Shown: positions 8,573 to 17,875, counted from the first letter of the stretch. The stretch: 64,000 bases of DNA from Sphingomonas sp. S2M10 (GCF_012650175.1 NZ_JAAILI010000008.1:613954-677953), one strand, 5' to 3'. Made by a program: numbers and translations. The notes: a model not told the origin generated them from the letters alone.

Positions 8573-9718
8573 ATGACCCACCAGTTCGACCTCACCGACG
8601 ACCAGCGCCAGATCCAGGAGATGGCGCAGAAGTTCACCGCCGATGCGATCACCCCGCATGCGGCCGAGTGGGACGAGAAGCACGTCTTCCCGCGCGACAC
8701 GATCAGGGCCGCCGCCGAGCTCGGCTTCGCGGCGATCTACGTGTCCGAGGAATCGGGCGGCATCGGCCTCGGCCGGCTGGAGTCCGCGCTGATCTTCGAG
8801 GCGATGGCCTATGGCTGTCCGTCGACCAGTGCGTTCATCTCGATCCACAACATGGCCGCCTGGATGATCGATCGCTTCGGCGCGCAGGCGGTGAAGGACA
8901 AGTATCTCCCCAGCCTCGTCACCATGGACCGGCTCGCCAGCTACTGCCTCACCGAACCCGGCTCGGGCTCGGACGCCGCGGCGCTCAAGACGCGGGCGGT
9001 CCGCGACGGCGACCATTATGTCGTCAGCGGCACCAAGCAGTTCATTTCGGGCGGCGGTGAGAACGACCTCTATGTCACCATGGTCCGCACCGGCGAGGAC
9101 GGCCCGAAGGGCATCTCGGCGCTGGTGATCGAGAAGGACATGGCGGGCGTCAGCTTCGGCGCGCAGGAGCGCAAGCTCGGCTGGCATTCGCAGCCCACCG
9201 CCCAGGTGAACTTCGACTCCGTCCGCGTGCCGGTCGAGAACCTGATCGGCAGCGAAGGCGAGGGCTTCCGCATCGCGATGATGGGGCTGGACGGCGGCCG
9301 GCTCAACATCGGCGCCTGCTCGCTGGGCGGGGCGCAGCGCTGCCTCGACGAGGCGGTGCGCTACACCCAGGAACGCAAGCAGTTCGGCAAGGCGATCGCC
9401 GAGTTCCAGAACACCCAGTTCACCCTCGCCGACATGGCGACCGAGCTGGAGGCCGCGCGCGCGCTGCTCTACCTCGCCGCCGCAAAGGTGACCGCAGGTA
9501 CGCCGGACAAGACCCGCTTCGCCGCGATGGCCAAGCGACTCGCCACCGACACCGGCTCGGCGGTGGTTGACCGCGCGCTGCAGCTGCACGGCGGCTATGG
9601 ATACCTCATGGACTATCCGATCGAACGCTTCTGGCGCGACCTGCGCGTCCATTCGATCCTCGAGGGCACCAACCAGGTGATGCGGATGATCGTCGGCCGC
9701 GATCTGCTGAAGGATTGA
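8573..9718 (+). CDS. Isobutyryl-CoA dehydrogenase (acyl-CoA dehydrogenase family)
   Basis: 381 residues, the standard length for this FAD flavoprotein. It removes two hydrogens from isobutyryl-CoA to give methacrylyl-CoA in valine breakdown and passes the electrons to ETF. Visible motifs are LTDDQRQIQEMAQKF at the N terminus, YCLTEPGSGSDAAALKT, GTKQFISGGGENDLYV, QERKLGWHSQPT, and the C-terminal HGGYGYLMDYPIERFWRD with the likely catalytic glutamate in ILEGTNQVMR. The specificity is inferred mainly from its place between mmsA and a 3-hydroxyisobutyryl-CoA hydrolase gene. The start ATG at 8573 is 27 bases past repeat A1. Confidence 0.9.
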   Translation: MTHQFDLTDDQRQIQEMAQKFTADAITPHAAEWDEKHVFPRDTIRAAAELGFAAIYVSEESGGIGLGRLESALIFEAMAYGCPSTSAFISIHNMAAWMIDRFGAQAVKDKYLPSLVTMDRLASYCLTEPGSGSDAAALKTRAVRDGDHYVVSGTKQFISGGGENDLYVTMVRTGEDGPKGISALVIEKDMAGVSFGAQERKLGWHSQPTAQVNFDSVRVPVENLIGSEGEGFRIAMMGLDGGRLNIGACSLGGAQRCLDEAVRYTQERKQFGKAIAEFQNTQFTLADMATELEAARALLYLAAAKVTAGTPDKTRFAAMAKRLATDTGSAVVDRALQLHGGYGYLMDYPIERFWRDLRVHSILEGTNQVMRMIVGRDLLKD

Positions 9719-9840
9719 GGCGGAAAATGCTTTCCTACAGCACCGCGTTTATGCTTTGTTCGCCCCTGTCCGGCGCGCGGACCAGGAAGGAAGCCGGGTT
9801 GATGTCGCTTTCCCGGAACTTTCGGAACTTTCGCCCCCAG

Positions 9841-9973
9841 ATCCTCCCCGGCACGGGGAGGGGGACCGCGCGGCGCAGCCGCGTGGTGGAGGGGGGCCGC
9901 CACACCGGATTTCCTTGCTGCGCTCCCCCTCCACCATGCTGCGCATGGTCCCCCTCCCCGTTCCGGGGAGGAT
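9841..9973. repeat. Intergenic inverted repeat, family A copy 2
   Basis: Same compound inverted repeat as at 8412 (ATCCTCCCCGGCACGGGGAG ... TTCCGGGGAGGAT). Its right edge, GGGGAGG, is nine bases before the ATG of the next gene, so the repeat itself provides the Shine-Dalgarno sequence. Confidence 0.9.
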
Positions 9974-9980
9974 TTTGCTG

Positions 9981-11015
9981 ATGGACATCCTCACCGCCAT
10001 CGACGGTCCCGTCGCCCGTCTCCGTCTCAACCGCCCCAAGGCCCTCCACGCGCTCGACACCGCGATGTGCCAGGCGATGCTCGACGCGCTCGACGCCTGG
10101 GAGAAGGATGACGCCGTCCACATCGTCCTGCTCGACCATGCCGAGGGCCGCGGCTTCTGCGCCGGCGGCGACATCCGCATGATCGCGACCAGCGGCGCGA
10201 GCGACGGCACGCAAGCGGCGGACTTCTTCCGCACCGAATACCGGCTCAACCACCGGCTGTTCACCTATCCCAAGCCGATCGTCGCCTTCGCCGACGGTAT
10301 CGTGATGGGCGGCGGCGTCGGCATCTCGCAGCCGGCGCGCTACCGGGTCGCGACCGAGAACACCAGGTTCGCCATGCCCGAGACCGGCATCGGCCTGTTC
10401 CCGGACGTCGGCGGCGGCTGGTATCTCTCGCGGCTGCCGGGGCGGATGGGCGAGTATCTGGCGCTGACCGGCCACCGGCTCGACGGCGCCGAATGCCTCG
10501 CGCTCGGCCTCGCCACCCACTATTTGCCGGCCGAGGCGCTGGCCTCCGCCAAGGCGCAGATCACCACTGCGCCGGACAAGGCGCTGGCGATCCTCGACGA
10601 CCTGTCGATCGAGCCGCCGATCGCCGAGATCCTCGCCCACTATGCCGATATCGACCGGCTGTTCGCGGGCGACACCGTGGAAGCCATCTTCGCCGCGCTC
10701 GACGCCGAGGACAGCGAATGGGCCGCCGCGACGCTCGCCACGCTGCGCAGCAAGTCCCCGCAGGCCTGCAAGGTTTCGCTGCGCATCGTCCACGAGGGCC
10801 GCAATATGCCCGATTTCGCAGCGGAAATGGCGCAGGAATATGCCGTCGCCAGCCGCGTCTGCCGCCTGCCCGATTTCGCCGAGGGGGTGCGCGCGGTGAT
10901 CGTCGACAAGGACAATGCGCCGCGCTGGTCGCCTTCTACCCCGGAAGCGGTGGACAGCGCCGCGATCGATGCCATCTTCGCCCCCCTGCCGCCCGCGCAG
11001 GCTTGGGCGCCCTGA
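9981..11015 (+). CDS. 3-hydroxyisobutyryl-CoA hydrolase
   Basis: 344 residues, typical for the HIBCH branch of the crotonase superfamily, which is longer than ordinary hydratases. It releases free 3-hydroxyisobutyrate from its CoA ester in valine catabolism. Crotonase landmarks: LNRPKALHALD, the first oxyanion loop GRGFCAGGDIRMIA, GGGVGISQPARYRVA, and the catalytic-region PETGIGLFPDVGGGWYLSRL, with the family glutamate and aspartate. The C-terminal extension with LRSKSPQACKVSLR and EFAEGVRA-like DFAEGVRAVIVDKD is typical of HIBCH. The ATG at 9981 is chosen because the upstream frame runs through repeat A2, whose edge GGGGAGG acts as ribosome binding site. Confidence 0.93.
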   Translation: MDILTAIDGPVARLRLNRPKALHALDTAMCQAMLDALDAWEKDDAVHIVLLDHAEGRGFCAGGDIRMIATSGASDGTQAADFFRTEYRLNHRLFTYPKPIVAFADGIVMGGGVGISQPARYRVATENTRFAMPETGIGLFPDVGGGWYLSRLPGRMGEYLALTGHRLDGAECLALGLATHYLPAEALASAKAQITTAPDKALAILDDLSIEPPIAEILAHYADIDRLFAGDTVEAIFAALDAEDSEWAAATLATLRSKSPQACKVSLRIVHEGRNMPDFAAEMAQEYAVASRVCRLPDFAEGVRAVIVDKDNAPRWSPSTPEAVDSAAIDAIFAPLPPAQAWAP

Positions 11016-11027
11016 ACGGAGAACGCC

Positions 11028-11804
11028 ATGTCTTCCTACGAAACCCTTCTCGTCGAGCAGCGCGGCGCGGTGACGCTGATCACGCTCAACCGGCCCAAGG
11101 CGCTGAATGCGCTCAACAGCCAGATGCTGACCGAACTGCTCGAGGTGATGCGCGCCTTCGATGCCGATCCGTCGCAGGGCTGCGCGGTGCTCACCGGCAG
11201 CGAGAAGGCCTTCGCCGCCGGCGCCGACATCAAGGAGATGCAGGCACAGGGCTTCGCCGACATGTACGGCCATGACTTCTTCGCCGGCTGGGACGCCTTC
11301 ACCCGCACCCGCAAGCCGATCCTCGCGGCGGTATCTGGCTATGCGCTGGGCGGCGGCTGCGAAGTGGCGATGATGTGCGACTTCATCCTGGCGGCAGACA
11401 CGGCGAAGTTCGGCCAGCCCGAGATCAAGCTGGGCGTCTCGCCGGGCATGGGCGGCTCGCAGCGGCTGACGCGTGCGGTTGGCAAGGCCAAGGCGATGGA
11501 AATGTGCCTCACCGGCCGGATGATGGACGCCGCCGAAGCCGAACGCGCCGGGCTGGTCAGCCGCATCCTGCCTGCCGCCGAACTGGTCGAGGAAGCGGTG
11601 CAGACCGCCGCGACGATCGCCGCGATGCCGCCGCTGGCGGTGAAGGCCAACAAGGAGATGGTCAACGCGGCGTTCGAGACGAGCCTCGCGCAGGGCGTGC
11701 AGTTCGAGCGCCGCCTGTTCCACGCGCTGTTCGGCACCGAGGACCAGCAGGAAGGCATGACCGCGTTCGTCGAGAAGCGTCCGGGGAACTGGACCGGGCG
11801 TTGA
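11028..11804 (+). CDS. Enoyl-CoA hydratase
   Basis: 258 residues, standard crotonase length. It adds water to enoyl-CoA; in this operon the expected substrate is methacrylyl-CoA, giving 3-hydroxyisobutyryl-CoA. Motifs: [14 protein letters not shown], the oxyanion loop [13 protein letters not shown], the [16 protein letters not shown] segment with the first catalytic glutamate, and [18 protein letters not shown] with the second. The start is preceded by CGGAG and only 12 bases separate it from the upstream hydrolase stop, indicating cotranscription. Many such enzymes also act on short straight-chain substrates, so exact specificity is an inference. Confidence 0.93.
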   Translation: MSSYETLLVEQRGAVTLITLNRPKALNALNSQMLTELLEVMRAFDADPSQGCAVLTGSEKAFAAGADIKEMQAQGFADMYGHDFFAGWDAFTRTRKPILAAVSGYALGGGCEVAMMCDFILAADTAKFGQPEIKLGVSPGMGGSQRLTRAVGKAKAMEMCLTGRMMDAAEAERAGLVSRILPAAELVEEAVQTAATIAAMPPLAVKANKEMVNAAFETSLAQGVQFERRLFHALFGTEDQQEGMTAFVEKRPGNWTGR

Positions 11805-11814
11805 GGCACTGAAC

Positions 11815-11931
11815 CACTCCCCCTCCCGCACGCGGGAGGGGGCCGGGGGGTGGGCCCCCGGCATCCGCGACACCATCGCTTGTGGAGAGGGAGCGCCCAC
11901 CCCCAGCCCCTCCCGCAAGCGGGAGGGGAGT
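11815..11931. repeat. Intergenic inverted repeat, family B copy 1
   Basis: Hairpins CCCTCCCGCACGCGGGAGGG and CCCTCCCGCAAGCGGGAGGG flank a spacer with GTGGGCCCCCGGC and GCGCCCACCCCC, which also pair. The right edge GGGAGGGGAG is seven bases before the mmsB ATG and looks like its ribosome binding site. A second copy is at 63869. Confidence 0.88.
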
Positions 11932-11937
11932 ACCTGA

Positions 11938-12813
11938 ATGGCACGCGTAGCATTTATCGGCCTCGGCAACATGGGCGGCGGGATGGCGGCGAACCTCGCC
12001 AAGGCCGGCCACGACGTCCGCGCCTTCGATCTGTCCGCCGAAGCACTGGAGCGCGCGAGGAAGGCCGGCTGCCTGCCCGCCGCCAATGCCGCCGAGGCGA
12101 TCGCCGGCGCCGAGGCGGTCGTCACCATGCTGCCCGCCGGCGCCCATGTGGAGGCGCTCTACACCGAGACGCTGCTCGACCATGCCGAGGCCGGTGCGAT
12201 CCTGATCGACTGCTCGACGATCGACGTCGCCACCGCCCGCCGCGTCGCCGAAGCCGCGACCCAGCGCGGGCTGCTCGCGGTCGACGCGCCGGTGTCGGGC
12301 GGGATCGCCGCGGCGACGGCCGGCACGCTCACCTTCATGGTCGGCGGCGCGGTGGCGGCGTTCGAGCGCGCCGAGCCGTTCCTCGAGGACATGGGCAAGG
12401 CCGTCATCCATGCCGGCGCCAGCGGCGCGGGCCAGGCGGCGAAGATCTGCAACAACATGATCCTCGGCGCGACGATGGTGGCGACCTGCGAGGCCTTCGC
12501 GCTCGCCGAGAAACTGGGGCTCGACCAGCAGCGCTTCTTCGACATCGCCTCGGTCTCCTCGGGCCAGAGCTGGTCGATGACGAGCTATTGCCCGGTCCCC
12601 GGCGTCGGCCCGGAAACCCCAGCGGATCGCGACTATCAGGGCGGGTTCGCAGCACCCCTGATGCTCAAGGACCTCAAGCTGGCGCTGGAAGCCGCGGCGA
12701 GCGTCGGCGCGCAGGTGCCGATGGGCGAACGCGCCGAGCAGCTCTACGCCGCGTTCGTCGCAGGCGAAGGCGCAGGGCTCGATTTTTCGGGGATCATCAA
12801 GACGCTGCGGTGA
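11938..12813 (+). CDS. mmsB: 3-hydroxyisobutyrate dehydrogenase
   Basis: 291 residues, normal for this NAD-dependent beta-hydroxyacid dehydrogenase. It oxidises 3-hydroxyisobutyrate to methylmalonate semialdehyde, the substrate of MmsA. The N-terminal Rossmann motif FIGLGNMGGGMAANLAKAGH is followed by the substrate-binding DAPVSGGIAAATAGTLTFM, the catalytic-lysine segment GAGQAAKICNNM (about residues 161-172) and DLKLALEAA near the end. It closes the valine operon; a family C repeat follows before the convergent DsbD gene. Translation probably starts from a Shine-Dalgarno sequence contributed by repeat B1. Confidence 0.94.
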   Translation: MARVAFIGLGNMGGGMAANLAKAGHDVRAFDLSAEALERARKAGCLPAANAAEAIAGAEAVVTMLPAGAHVEALYTETLLDHAEAGAILIDCSTIDVATARRVAEAATQRGLLAVDAPVSGGIAAATAGTLTFMVGGAVAAFERAEPFLEDMGKAVIHAGASGAGQAAKICNNMILGATMVATCEAFALAEKLGLDQQRFFDIASVSSGQSWSMTSYCPVPGVGPETPADRDYQGGFAAPLMLKDLKLALEAAASVGAQVPMGERAEQLYAAFVAGEGAGLDFSGIIKTLR

Positions 12814-12849
12814 GGGGGCTCATTGGCTACACCGCTTCCGCACCTACCG

Positions 12850-12945
12850 CGTCATCCCCGCGCAGGCGGGGATCCATTTGCCAGGACGGTTCGGCGCCTT
12901 CCGCGACGCACAGGCCAATGGATCCCCGCCTGCGCGGGGATGACG
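12850..12945. repeat. Intergenic inverted repeat, family C copy 2
   Basis: Nearly perfect 27-base inverted arms begin GTCATCCCCGCGCAGGCGGG and end in the complement CCCGCCTGCGCGGGGATGAC, around a 40-base spacer with TTGCCAGGACG. It lies between the convergent mmsB and DsbD-like genes and may serve as a two-way terminator. Confidence 0.9.
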
Positions 12946-12969
12946 GTAGGCGGATGGCGAGCGAGCCCC

Positions 12970-14988
12970 TCACCCGCGCTTGGCCCGGCTCGCCAGTAGA
13001 TCCTGGGTCAGGACCTGCGGCAGCACCTCGGGGGCGTCCTGTCCCGGCTTGTACCAGAGGTATAGCGGCACCCCGGCGCGGTTATGCGCCTCGATGAATC
13101 GGCCGAGCGTCGCGTCGCCACTGGTCCAGTCGCCGACCAGCACCGCGACCTTGCCGTCCGCCAGCGCCCGCTCGACCGCGGCGGTCTCGATTACCGCCTT
13201 CTCGTTGACCTTGCAGGTGAGGCACCAGTCGGCGGTGAAATAGGCAAACACCGGCCGGCCCTGCGCCCGCAGTTCGGCGAGGCGGGCCTCGCTGAACGGC
13301 TCGGCCCCGGCCATGGCGGCGGGTGCGCTCGCCGCGACCGGGCGGACCAGCGCCACGCCGCCCAGCGCCAGCAGCACCAGCGGCAGCGCCGGCAGCCAGG
13401 CGCGGCTCCGTCCCCTCGCCTGCCGAGCCCCCGCCCACCACAGGCCTAGCGTCGCCAGCAGCGTCGCGGCGAGCCCGATCGTCATGCCGTCGACGCCTGC
13501 CTGCTTGCCCAGCACCCAGGCAAGCGCCAGCGCGGTGAGGAACATCGGGACCGACAGGATGTGCCGCATCGTCGCCATCCAGGCACCCGGCTTGGGCAGC
13601 CTGCGCCGGAACGCCGGGACGAAGCCGAGCAGCAGGAAGGGCAGCGCGATGCCGAGCCCCAGCCCGCCGAAGATCGCCAGCCCGGCGAACCAGGGCAGTA
13701 CCAGCGCCGCGCCCAGTGCGGAGGCCATGAACGGCCCGGTGCACGGCGTGGCGATGAACGCCGCCAGCGCCCCGGTGGCGAACGCACCGCCATGCCCCGT
13801 GCTCGCCGCACGGTTGACGAAGGCCGGCGTGGTGATCTCGAACAGCCCGGCCAGGTTGAAGGCGATGGCCGCAACCAGCAGCAGCAGCACCAGGATGACG
13901 CGCGGATCCTGCAGCTGGAACGCCCAGCCCACCGTCGCCCCCGCCGCGCGCAGCCCGAGCAGCAACCCGCCCAGCGCGAGGCACACCGCCACCACGCCTG
14001 CGGTATAGGCAAGCGCCTCGGCCCGCGGGCTGCCTTCGTCGTTATTCGCCTTGGCGAGGCTCAACGCCTTGAGGCTGAGGATCGGGAAGACGCAGGGCAT
14101 GACGTTGAGGATCAGCCCGCCCAGCACCGCTGCGAAGAAGGCGCCGATCGCCGCCAGCCACAGCGTCGCCGCCGGCTTGGCCGCCGCAACGGTGCCAGGC
14201 TTGGCGGTGACCAGGAGCCCCTGCCCGTCGATCGCCAGCACGCCTTCCAGCGCCACCGGTGCGGCGCGGGCCTTGGTTTCGAGCACCAGCCGGTCGCCAT
14301 CACGGGTGACCGCCTGCGGTGCGGCATAGTCGACGGCATTGGCGGTCAGCGGATAGAAATACACGTCCTTCGCAGTCGCCCCCGCCGGATAGGGCACCGC
14401 GATCCGCAGCGTGCCGCCCTCCGCCTGGAACGTCGCCGGCATGCTCAGCGGCTTGGGCAGCTTCGCCCGCCAGCCATCGAACTTTGCCCGCGCCGCTGGG
14501 TCGATCGCACCATCGCCGATGGTGAGGCTCGTCTCCAGCTCGGCCTTTTCCGGCACGCACAGCGTATCGGTGCACACGAGGTAATCGAGCTTCAACTTCA
14601 CCGGCAGCACGCCCCTGGCATCCGCCGGGATATGCAGCGTCGTCAGCCGGACGAAGGTGCCTTCGTACACATAGTTCATCAGCCCGGCGATCAGCAGCCG
14701 CTGCGGCACCGGATAGCGAAACGCATCGGCGGCGGCCCCCGCCGGCAAAGTCCAGTGCGCCTCGGCCGGCAGGCCCGCATCGCCAGGATTCTGCCAATAG
14801 GCGTGCCATTTCGGATCGGGCGTCGAGACCAGCGCCAGGCTAACGTCGCTCCCCGCTTTGGGGTTCGCCGTTTCGGCCACCAACTCGCTGCGGACATGGG
14901 GACCCTTGGCGAATCCTTGCGCCATTGCGGGCACCCCGTGGCCGAGGAGCAGCAGGAGCGACATCAAAGCGAAACGGAGCTGGGCCAT
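12970..14988 (-). CDS. DsbD-like thiol:disulfide interchange protein
   Basis: 672 residues. It carries electrons from cytoplasmic thioredoxin across the inner membrane to periplasmic proteins. From the ATG at 14988 (after AAGGAC) there is a signal peptide ending in GVPAMAQ and then an N-terminal DsbD-alpha-like beta domain (about 30-280). Next is a CcdA-like membrane domain of about eight helices with the paired cysteine sites MPCVFPILSLKAL and IATPCTGPFMASALG. A C-terminal thioredoxin-like domain has the CxxC motif DWCLTCKVNEKA near residue 590. The order and size match the ScsB/DsbD group. It faces away from the divergent phosphatase gene. Confidence 0.9.
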   Translation of the reverse strand: MAQLRFALMSLLLLLGHGVPAMAQGFAKGPHVRSELVAETANPKAGSDVSLALVSTPDPKWHAYWQNPGDAGLPAEAHWTLPAGAAADAFRYPVPQRLLIAGLMNYVYEGTFVRLTTLHIPADARGVLPVKLKLDYLVCTDTLCVPEKAELETSLTIGDGAIDPAARAKFDGWRAKLPKPLSMPATFQAEGGTLRIAVPYPAGATAKDVYFYPLTANAVDYAAPQAVTRDGDRLVLETKARAAPVALEGVLAIDGQGLLVTAKPGTVAAAKPAATLWLAAIGAFFAAVLGGLILNVMPCVFPILSLKALSLAKANNDEGSPRAEALAYTAGVVAVCLALGGLLLGLRAAGATVGWAFQLQDPRVILVLLLLVAAIAFNLAGLFEITTPAFVNRAASTGHGGAFATGALAAFIATPCTGPFMASALGAALVLPWFAGLAIFGGLGLGIALPFLLLGFVPAFRRRLPKPGAWMATMRHILSVPMFLTALALAWVLGKQAGVDGMTIGLAATLLATLGLWWAGARQARGRSRAWLPALPLVLLALGGVALVRPVAASAPAAMAGAEPFSEARLAELRAQGRPVFAYFTADWCLTCKVNEKAVIETAAVERALADGKVAVLVGDWTSGDATLGRFIEAHNRAGVPLYLWYKPGQDAPEVLPQVLTQDLLASRAKRG

Positions 14989-15067
14989 GGCGCCGTCCTT
15001 GCCCAGTTCGCCCCGTTCGACAATAGCTGGGTGTACCAACGTCCACCCGTGCCCGGAGCCGGCCCGA

Positions 15068-16705
15068 ATGAAACTGCTTGCCCCCCTTGCCGCCCTAGCG
15101 CTGGCTGCCTCCCCTGCCCTCGCCCAGCAGAGCGCGCCTGCGCCTGCCGTGCCGGCCACCCCGCCCAAGCTGGTGGTGGTGATCTCGGTTGACCAGTTTT
15201 CGGCCGATCTGTTCGCCGAATATCGTGCGCAGTTCACCGGCGGCTTCGCGCGGTTGATGGCCGGCGCCGTCTTCCCCTCGGGCTATCAGAGCCATGCCGC
15301 GACCGAGACCTGCCCGGGCCATTCGACGATCCTCACCGGCGATCACCCGGCGCGCACCGGCATCATCGCCAATGACTGGATCAGCTTCGCTGCGCCGCGC
15401 GCCGACAAGACGGTCTATTGCGCCGAGGACGAGTCCGTGCCGGGCAGCGATTCGAACCACTACACCGTTTCCGACAAGCATCTGAAGGTGCCGACGCTGG
15501 GCGAGTGGATGAAGCAGGCCGATCCGCAGTCGCGCGTCGTCTCAGTCGCAGGCAAGGACCGGGCCGCGGTGATGATGGGCGGCCACAAGGTCGACGAGCT
15601 CTGGTGGTGGGACGGCAAGGCGTTCGTGTCCTATGCCGGCCGCACCGCGCCCGAGGCGGTCACCCGGATCAACGCCGCGACCACCGCGCGCATCGCCGAG
15701 GCACAGCCCGCGCTCGACCTGCCGGCGTTCTGCGCCCCCCGCAGCCGCGCCATTCCGCTCGGCGGCAACAAGACCGTCGGCGACGGCCGCTTCGCGCGCG
15801 CTGCCGGCGACGGCCGGGCGTTCCGCGTCTCGCCCGAGTTCGACGATGCAGTGCTGGCGCTTGGCGCCAAGCTCGCCACCGACATGAAGCTCGGCCAGCA
15901 GGGCCATACCGACCTGCTGATCCTCGGTGCTTCGGCAACGGATTATGTCGGCCACAGCTATGGCACCGAAGGCAGCGAGATGTGCCTGCAACTGCTCTCG
16001 CTCGACCAGACGCTGGGCCGGCTGTTCGACGCGCTGGATCGCACCGGGGTCGACTATCAGGTCGTGCTGACCGCCGACCATGGCGGCCATGACCTGCCCG
16101 AGCGCCACCGCGAACATGCCGCGCCCACCGAGCAGCGCATCACCGCCGATGTCACCACCACCAGCATCAGCCGCGCGCTGGCGGGCAAGCTGGGGCTGAC
16201 CGGCCCGGTGCTGGTCGGCGGCCCGGCGGGCGACGTGTATGTCAGCCCCTCGGTCCCGCAGGCCAAGCGTGCGGCGGTACTGGCCGAGGCGGTGAAGCTC
16301 TACACTGCGAACCCGCAGGTGCAGGCGGTGTTCACCCGCGCCCAGATCGAGGCGACGCCGATCGTCCATACCCCGCCCGAGACCTGGAGCCTGATCGAGC
16401 GCGCCCGCGCCTCCTATGATGCGCAGCGTTCGGGCGACCTAATCGTCGCGCTGAAGCCACGGGTGACGCCGATCCTCGATCCGGTGGGCGGCTATGTCGC
16501 GACGCATGGCAGCTTCTGGGACTATGACCGCCGCGTGCCGATCCTGTTCTGGCGCAAGGGCATGACCGGCTTCGAGCAGCCGCTGTCGGTGGAGACGATC
16601 GACATCGCGCCCACGCTGGCCGCGCTGATCAAGGTGCCGGTGCCGGTGGCGATCGACGGGCGCTGCCTGGATCTCGATGCGGGTGCGGCGGATAGCTGCA
16701 AGTGA
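15068..16705 (+). CDS. PafA-type alkaline phosphatase
   Basis: 545 residues with a signal peptide (MKLLAPLAALALAASPALA), so it is periplasmic or secreted. It belongs to the alkaline phosphatase superfamily that hydrolyses phosphomonoesters. Metal-site and active-site segments: VVVISVDQFSADL (first aspartate), SHAATETCPGHSTILTGDHP (nucleophile threonine around residue 80), IIANDW (asparagine), and GKDRAAVMMGGH, where the K-x-R pair replaces the Asp/Lys or Mg site of E. coli PhoA. LTADHGGHDLPERHREH and VGGYVATHGSFWDYDRRVP supply further metal ligands. This K-x-R arrangement defines PafA/SPAP-type enzymes known from Elizabethkingia and Sphingomonas. The start ATG is chosen for the signal peptide. 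Confidence 0.88.
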   Translation: MKLLAPLAALALAASPALAQQSAPAPAVPATPPKLVVVISVDQFSADLFAEYRAQFTGGFARLMAGAVFPSGYQSHAATETCPGHSTILTGDHPARTGIIANDWISFAAPRADKTVYCAEDESVPGSDSNHYTVSDKHLKVPTLGEWMKQADPQSRVVSVAGKDRAAVMMGGHKVDELWWWDGKAFVSYAGRTAPEAVTRINAATTARIAEAQPALDLPAFCAPRSRAIPLGGNKTVGDGRFARAAGDGRAFRVSPEFDDAVLALGAKLATDMKLGQQGHTDLLILGASATDYVGHSYGTEGSEMCLQLLSLDQTLGRLFDALDRTGVDYQVVLTADHGGHDLPERHREHAAPTEQRITADVTTTSISRALAGKLGLTGPVLVGGPAGDVYVSPSVPQAKRAAVLAEAVKLYTANPQVQAVFTRAQIEATPIVHTPPETWSLIERARASYDAQRSGDLIVALKPRVTPILDPVGGYVATHGSFWDYDRRVPILFWRKGMTGFEQPLSVETIDIAPTLAALIKVPVPVAIDGRCLDLDAGAADSCK

Positions 16706-16709
16706 TCAA

Positions 16710-16846
16710 ATCCTCCCCGGCACGGGGAGGGGGACCAAGACGCGCAGCGGCTTGGTGGAGGGGGAGCGCAGCGAGGGAGTCCGGTGCGGAGAGCCCCCTC
16801 CACCACCGCCTTCGGCGGCGGTCCCCCTCCCCGTGCCGGGGAGGAT
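16710..16846. repeat. Intergenic inverted repeat, family A copy 3
   Basis: Arms ATCCTCCCCGGCACGGGGAG and CTCCCCGTGCCGGGGAGGAT are perfectly complementary. They enclose GGTGGAGGGGG and CCCCCTCCACC inner arms. It sits between two convergent genes; the stop codon of the beta-helix gene begins one base after the repeat. Confidence 0.92.
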
Positions 16847-16847
16847 C

Positions 16848-17759
16848 TTAGCGCTTCTCGAACGCGCGCATGCCGGTGAGCCGGTTGTTCGCCACCGTGA
16901 TCCGCCCGCCGGAGAGGTCCGCCACGAACGCCGGGTTGGCCGGTGCCCCCGGCGCAAGACCGGCGATATTTTCCTCCACCCGCAGCCCGTCGGTCGGATA
17001 GGTCCGCGCCTCCGCCGCGACGACGATCAGCCCCGAGCGGTTCTCCTTCGCGGCCCCTTGCACGAACATGTTCTGCGCGATGACCCCCGTGCCGCCTTCG
17101 GAAAGGTCGATCATGTAGTTGGTCTTCCGCCCCGCGCTGTCGTCGAAGCTGTTGCCGGTGATCGCCACCCGGCGCGCGCGCAGCTTCACATAGTGCCCGC
17201 CGGTCCCGCGCTCGAAGCGGCTATGGGTGATCGTCACCAGCCCGTCGACCGACAGATACACCGAATGCGCGCAGTTGGGCGATTCGTCGCATTGGCCCAG
17301 CCCGGCGAAGCTCGAGCGATCGATGGTGATGCTGCGCACCGTCGGGTGCCCGCCGCCCAGGATGCCCTCCTGGCTGTCGAGAAAGGTCGAGCGGGTGACG
17401 GTCAGGTCGCCCATCTCGATGCGGATCCCCGCGCCGTTGCCGTCGCGCACGCGGAACTTCCGGAAGACGACGCCGTCCACCGTCGCCCCGCGTCCGCGCA
17501 GCACGAACGCCGCCTTGTCCTCGCACACGGTCCGCTCGAAGATCGCGGCGCCCGGCCGCACCGCCTTGTAGGTGATCCGCCCGGCCGCCTGCACCACGCA
17601 CTGGTGGTAGGTGCCCGGTGCGATCAGGATCGTCGCGGTGCCGTCGCGCACCGTGGCGACCGCCGCGTCGAGCGTGGCAAAGCCCTGCCCCGTCTCGGCA
17701 ATGGTGAAGGGCATGGCGACGGCGGCGAGGGCGAGCGGGAGCGACATCGCCGCGATCAT
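16848..17759 (-). CDS. Secreted right-handed beta-helix protein
   Basis: 303 residues with a short hydrophobic leader (MIAAMSLPLALAAVAM), so probably periplasmic or secreted. The body shows the regular turn pattern of right-handed parallel beta-helix proteins: GATVDGVVFRKFRVRDG, GDLTVTRSTFLDSQEGI, RSITIDRSSFAGLGQ, GLVTITHSRFERG and RRVAITGNSFDD. Such folds occur in polysaccharide lyases, hydrolases and epimerases, but I can see no catalytic signature that assigns one activity. Three cysteine-containing segments (HQCVV, RTVCED, QCDESPNC) may form disulfides. The stop codon is adjacent to repeat A3, and the gene is divergent from the ATP-grasp gene. Confidence 0.75.
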   Translation of the reverse strand: MIAAMSLPLALAAVAMPFTIAETGQGFATLDAAVATVRDGTATILIAPGTYHQCVVQAAGRITYKAVRPGAAIFERTVCEDKAAFVLRGRGATVDGVVFRKFRVRDGNGAGIRIEMGDLTVTRSTFLDSQEGILGGGHPTVRSITIDRSSFAGLGQCDESPNCAHSVYLSVDGLVTITHSRFERGTGGHYVKLRARRVAITGNSFDDSAGRKTNYMIDLSEGGTGVIAQNMFVQGAAKENRSGLIVVAAEARTYPTDGLRVEENIAGLAPGAPANPAFVADLSGGRITVANNRLTGMRAFEKR

Positions 17760-17875
17760 GCCAGCCGCCGGTTAAAAATCCGCAGCGCGCAATCTTGCAA
17801 CATTCTCGGCTTGTGCGCCGCAACGAAGCATTGCAGCATGCATCCAATCGGACACTCGGGCATTTGGGAGCTTCG

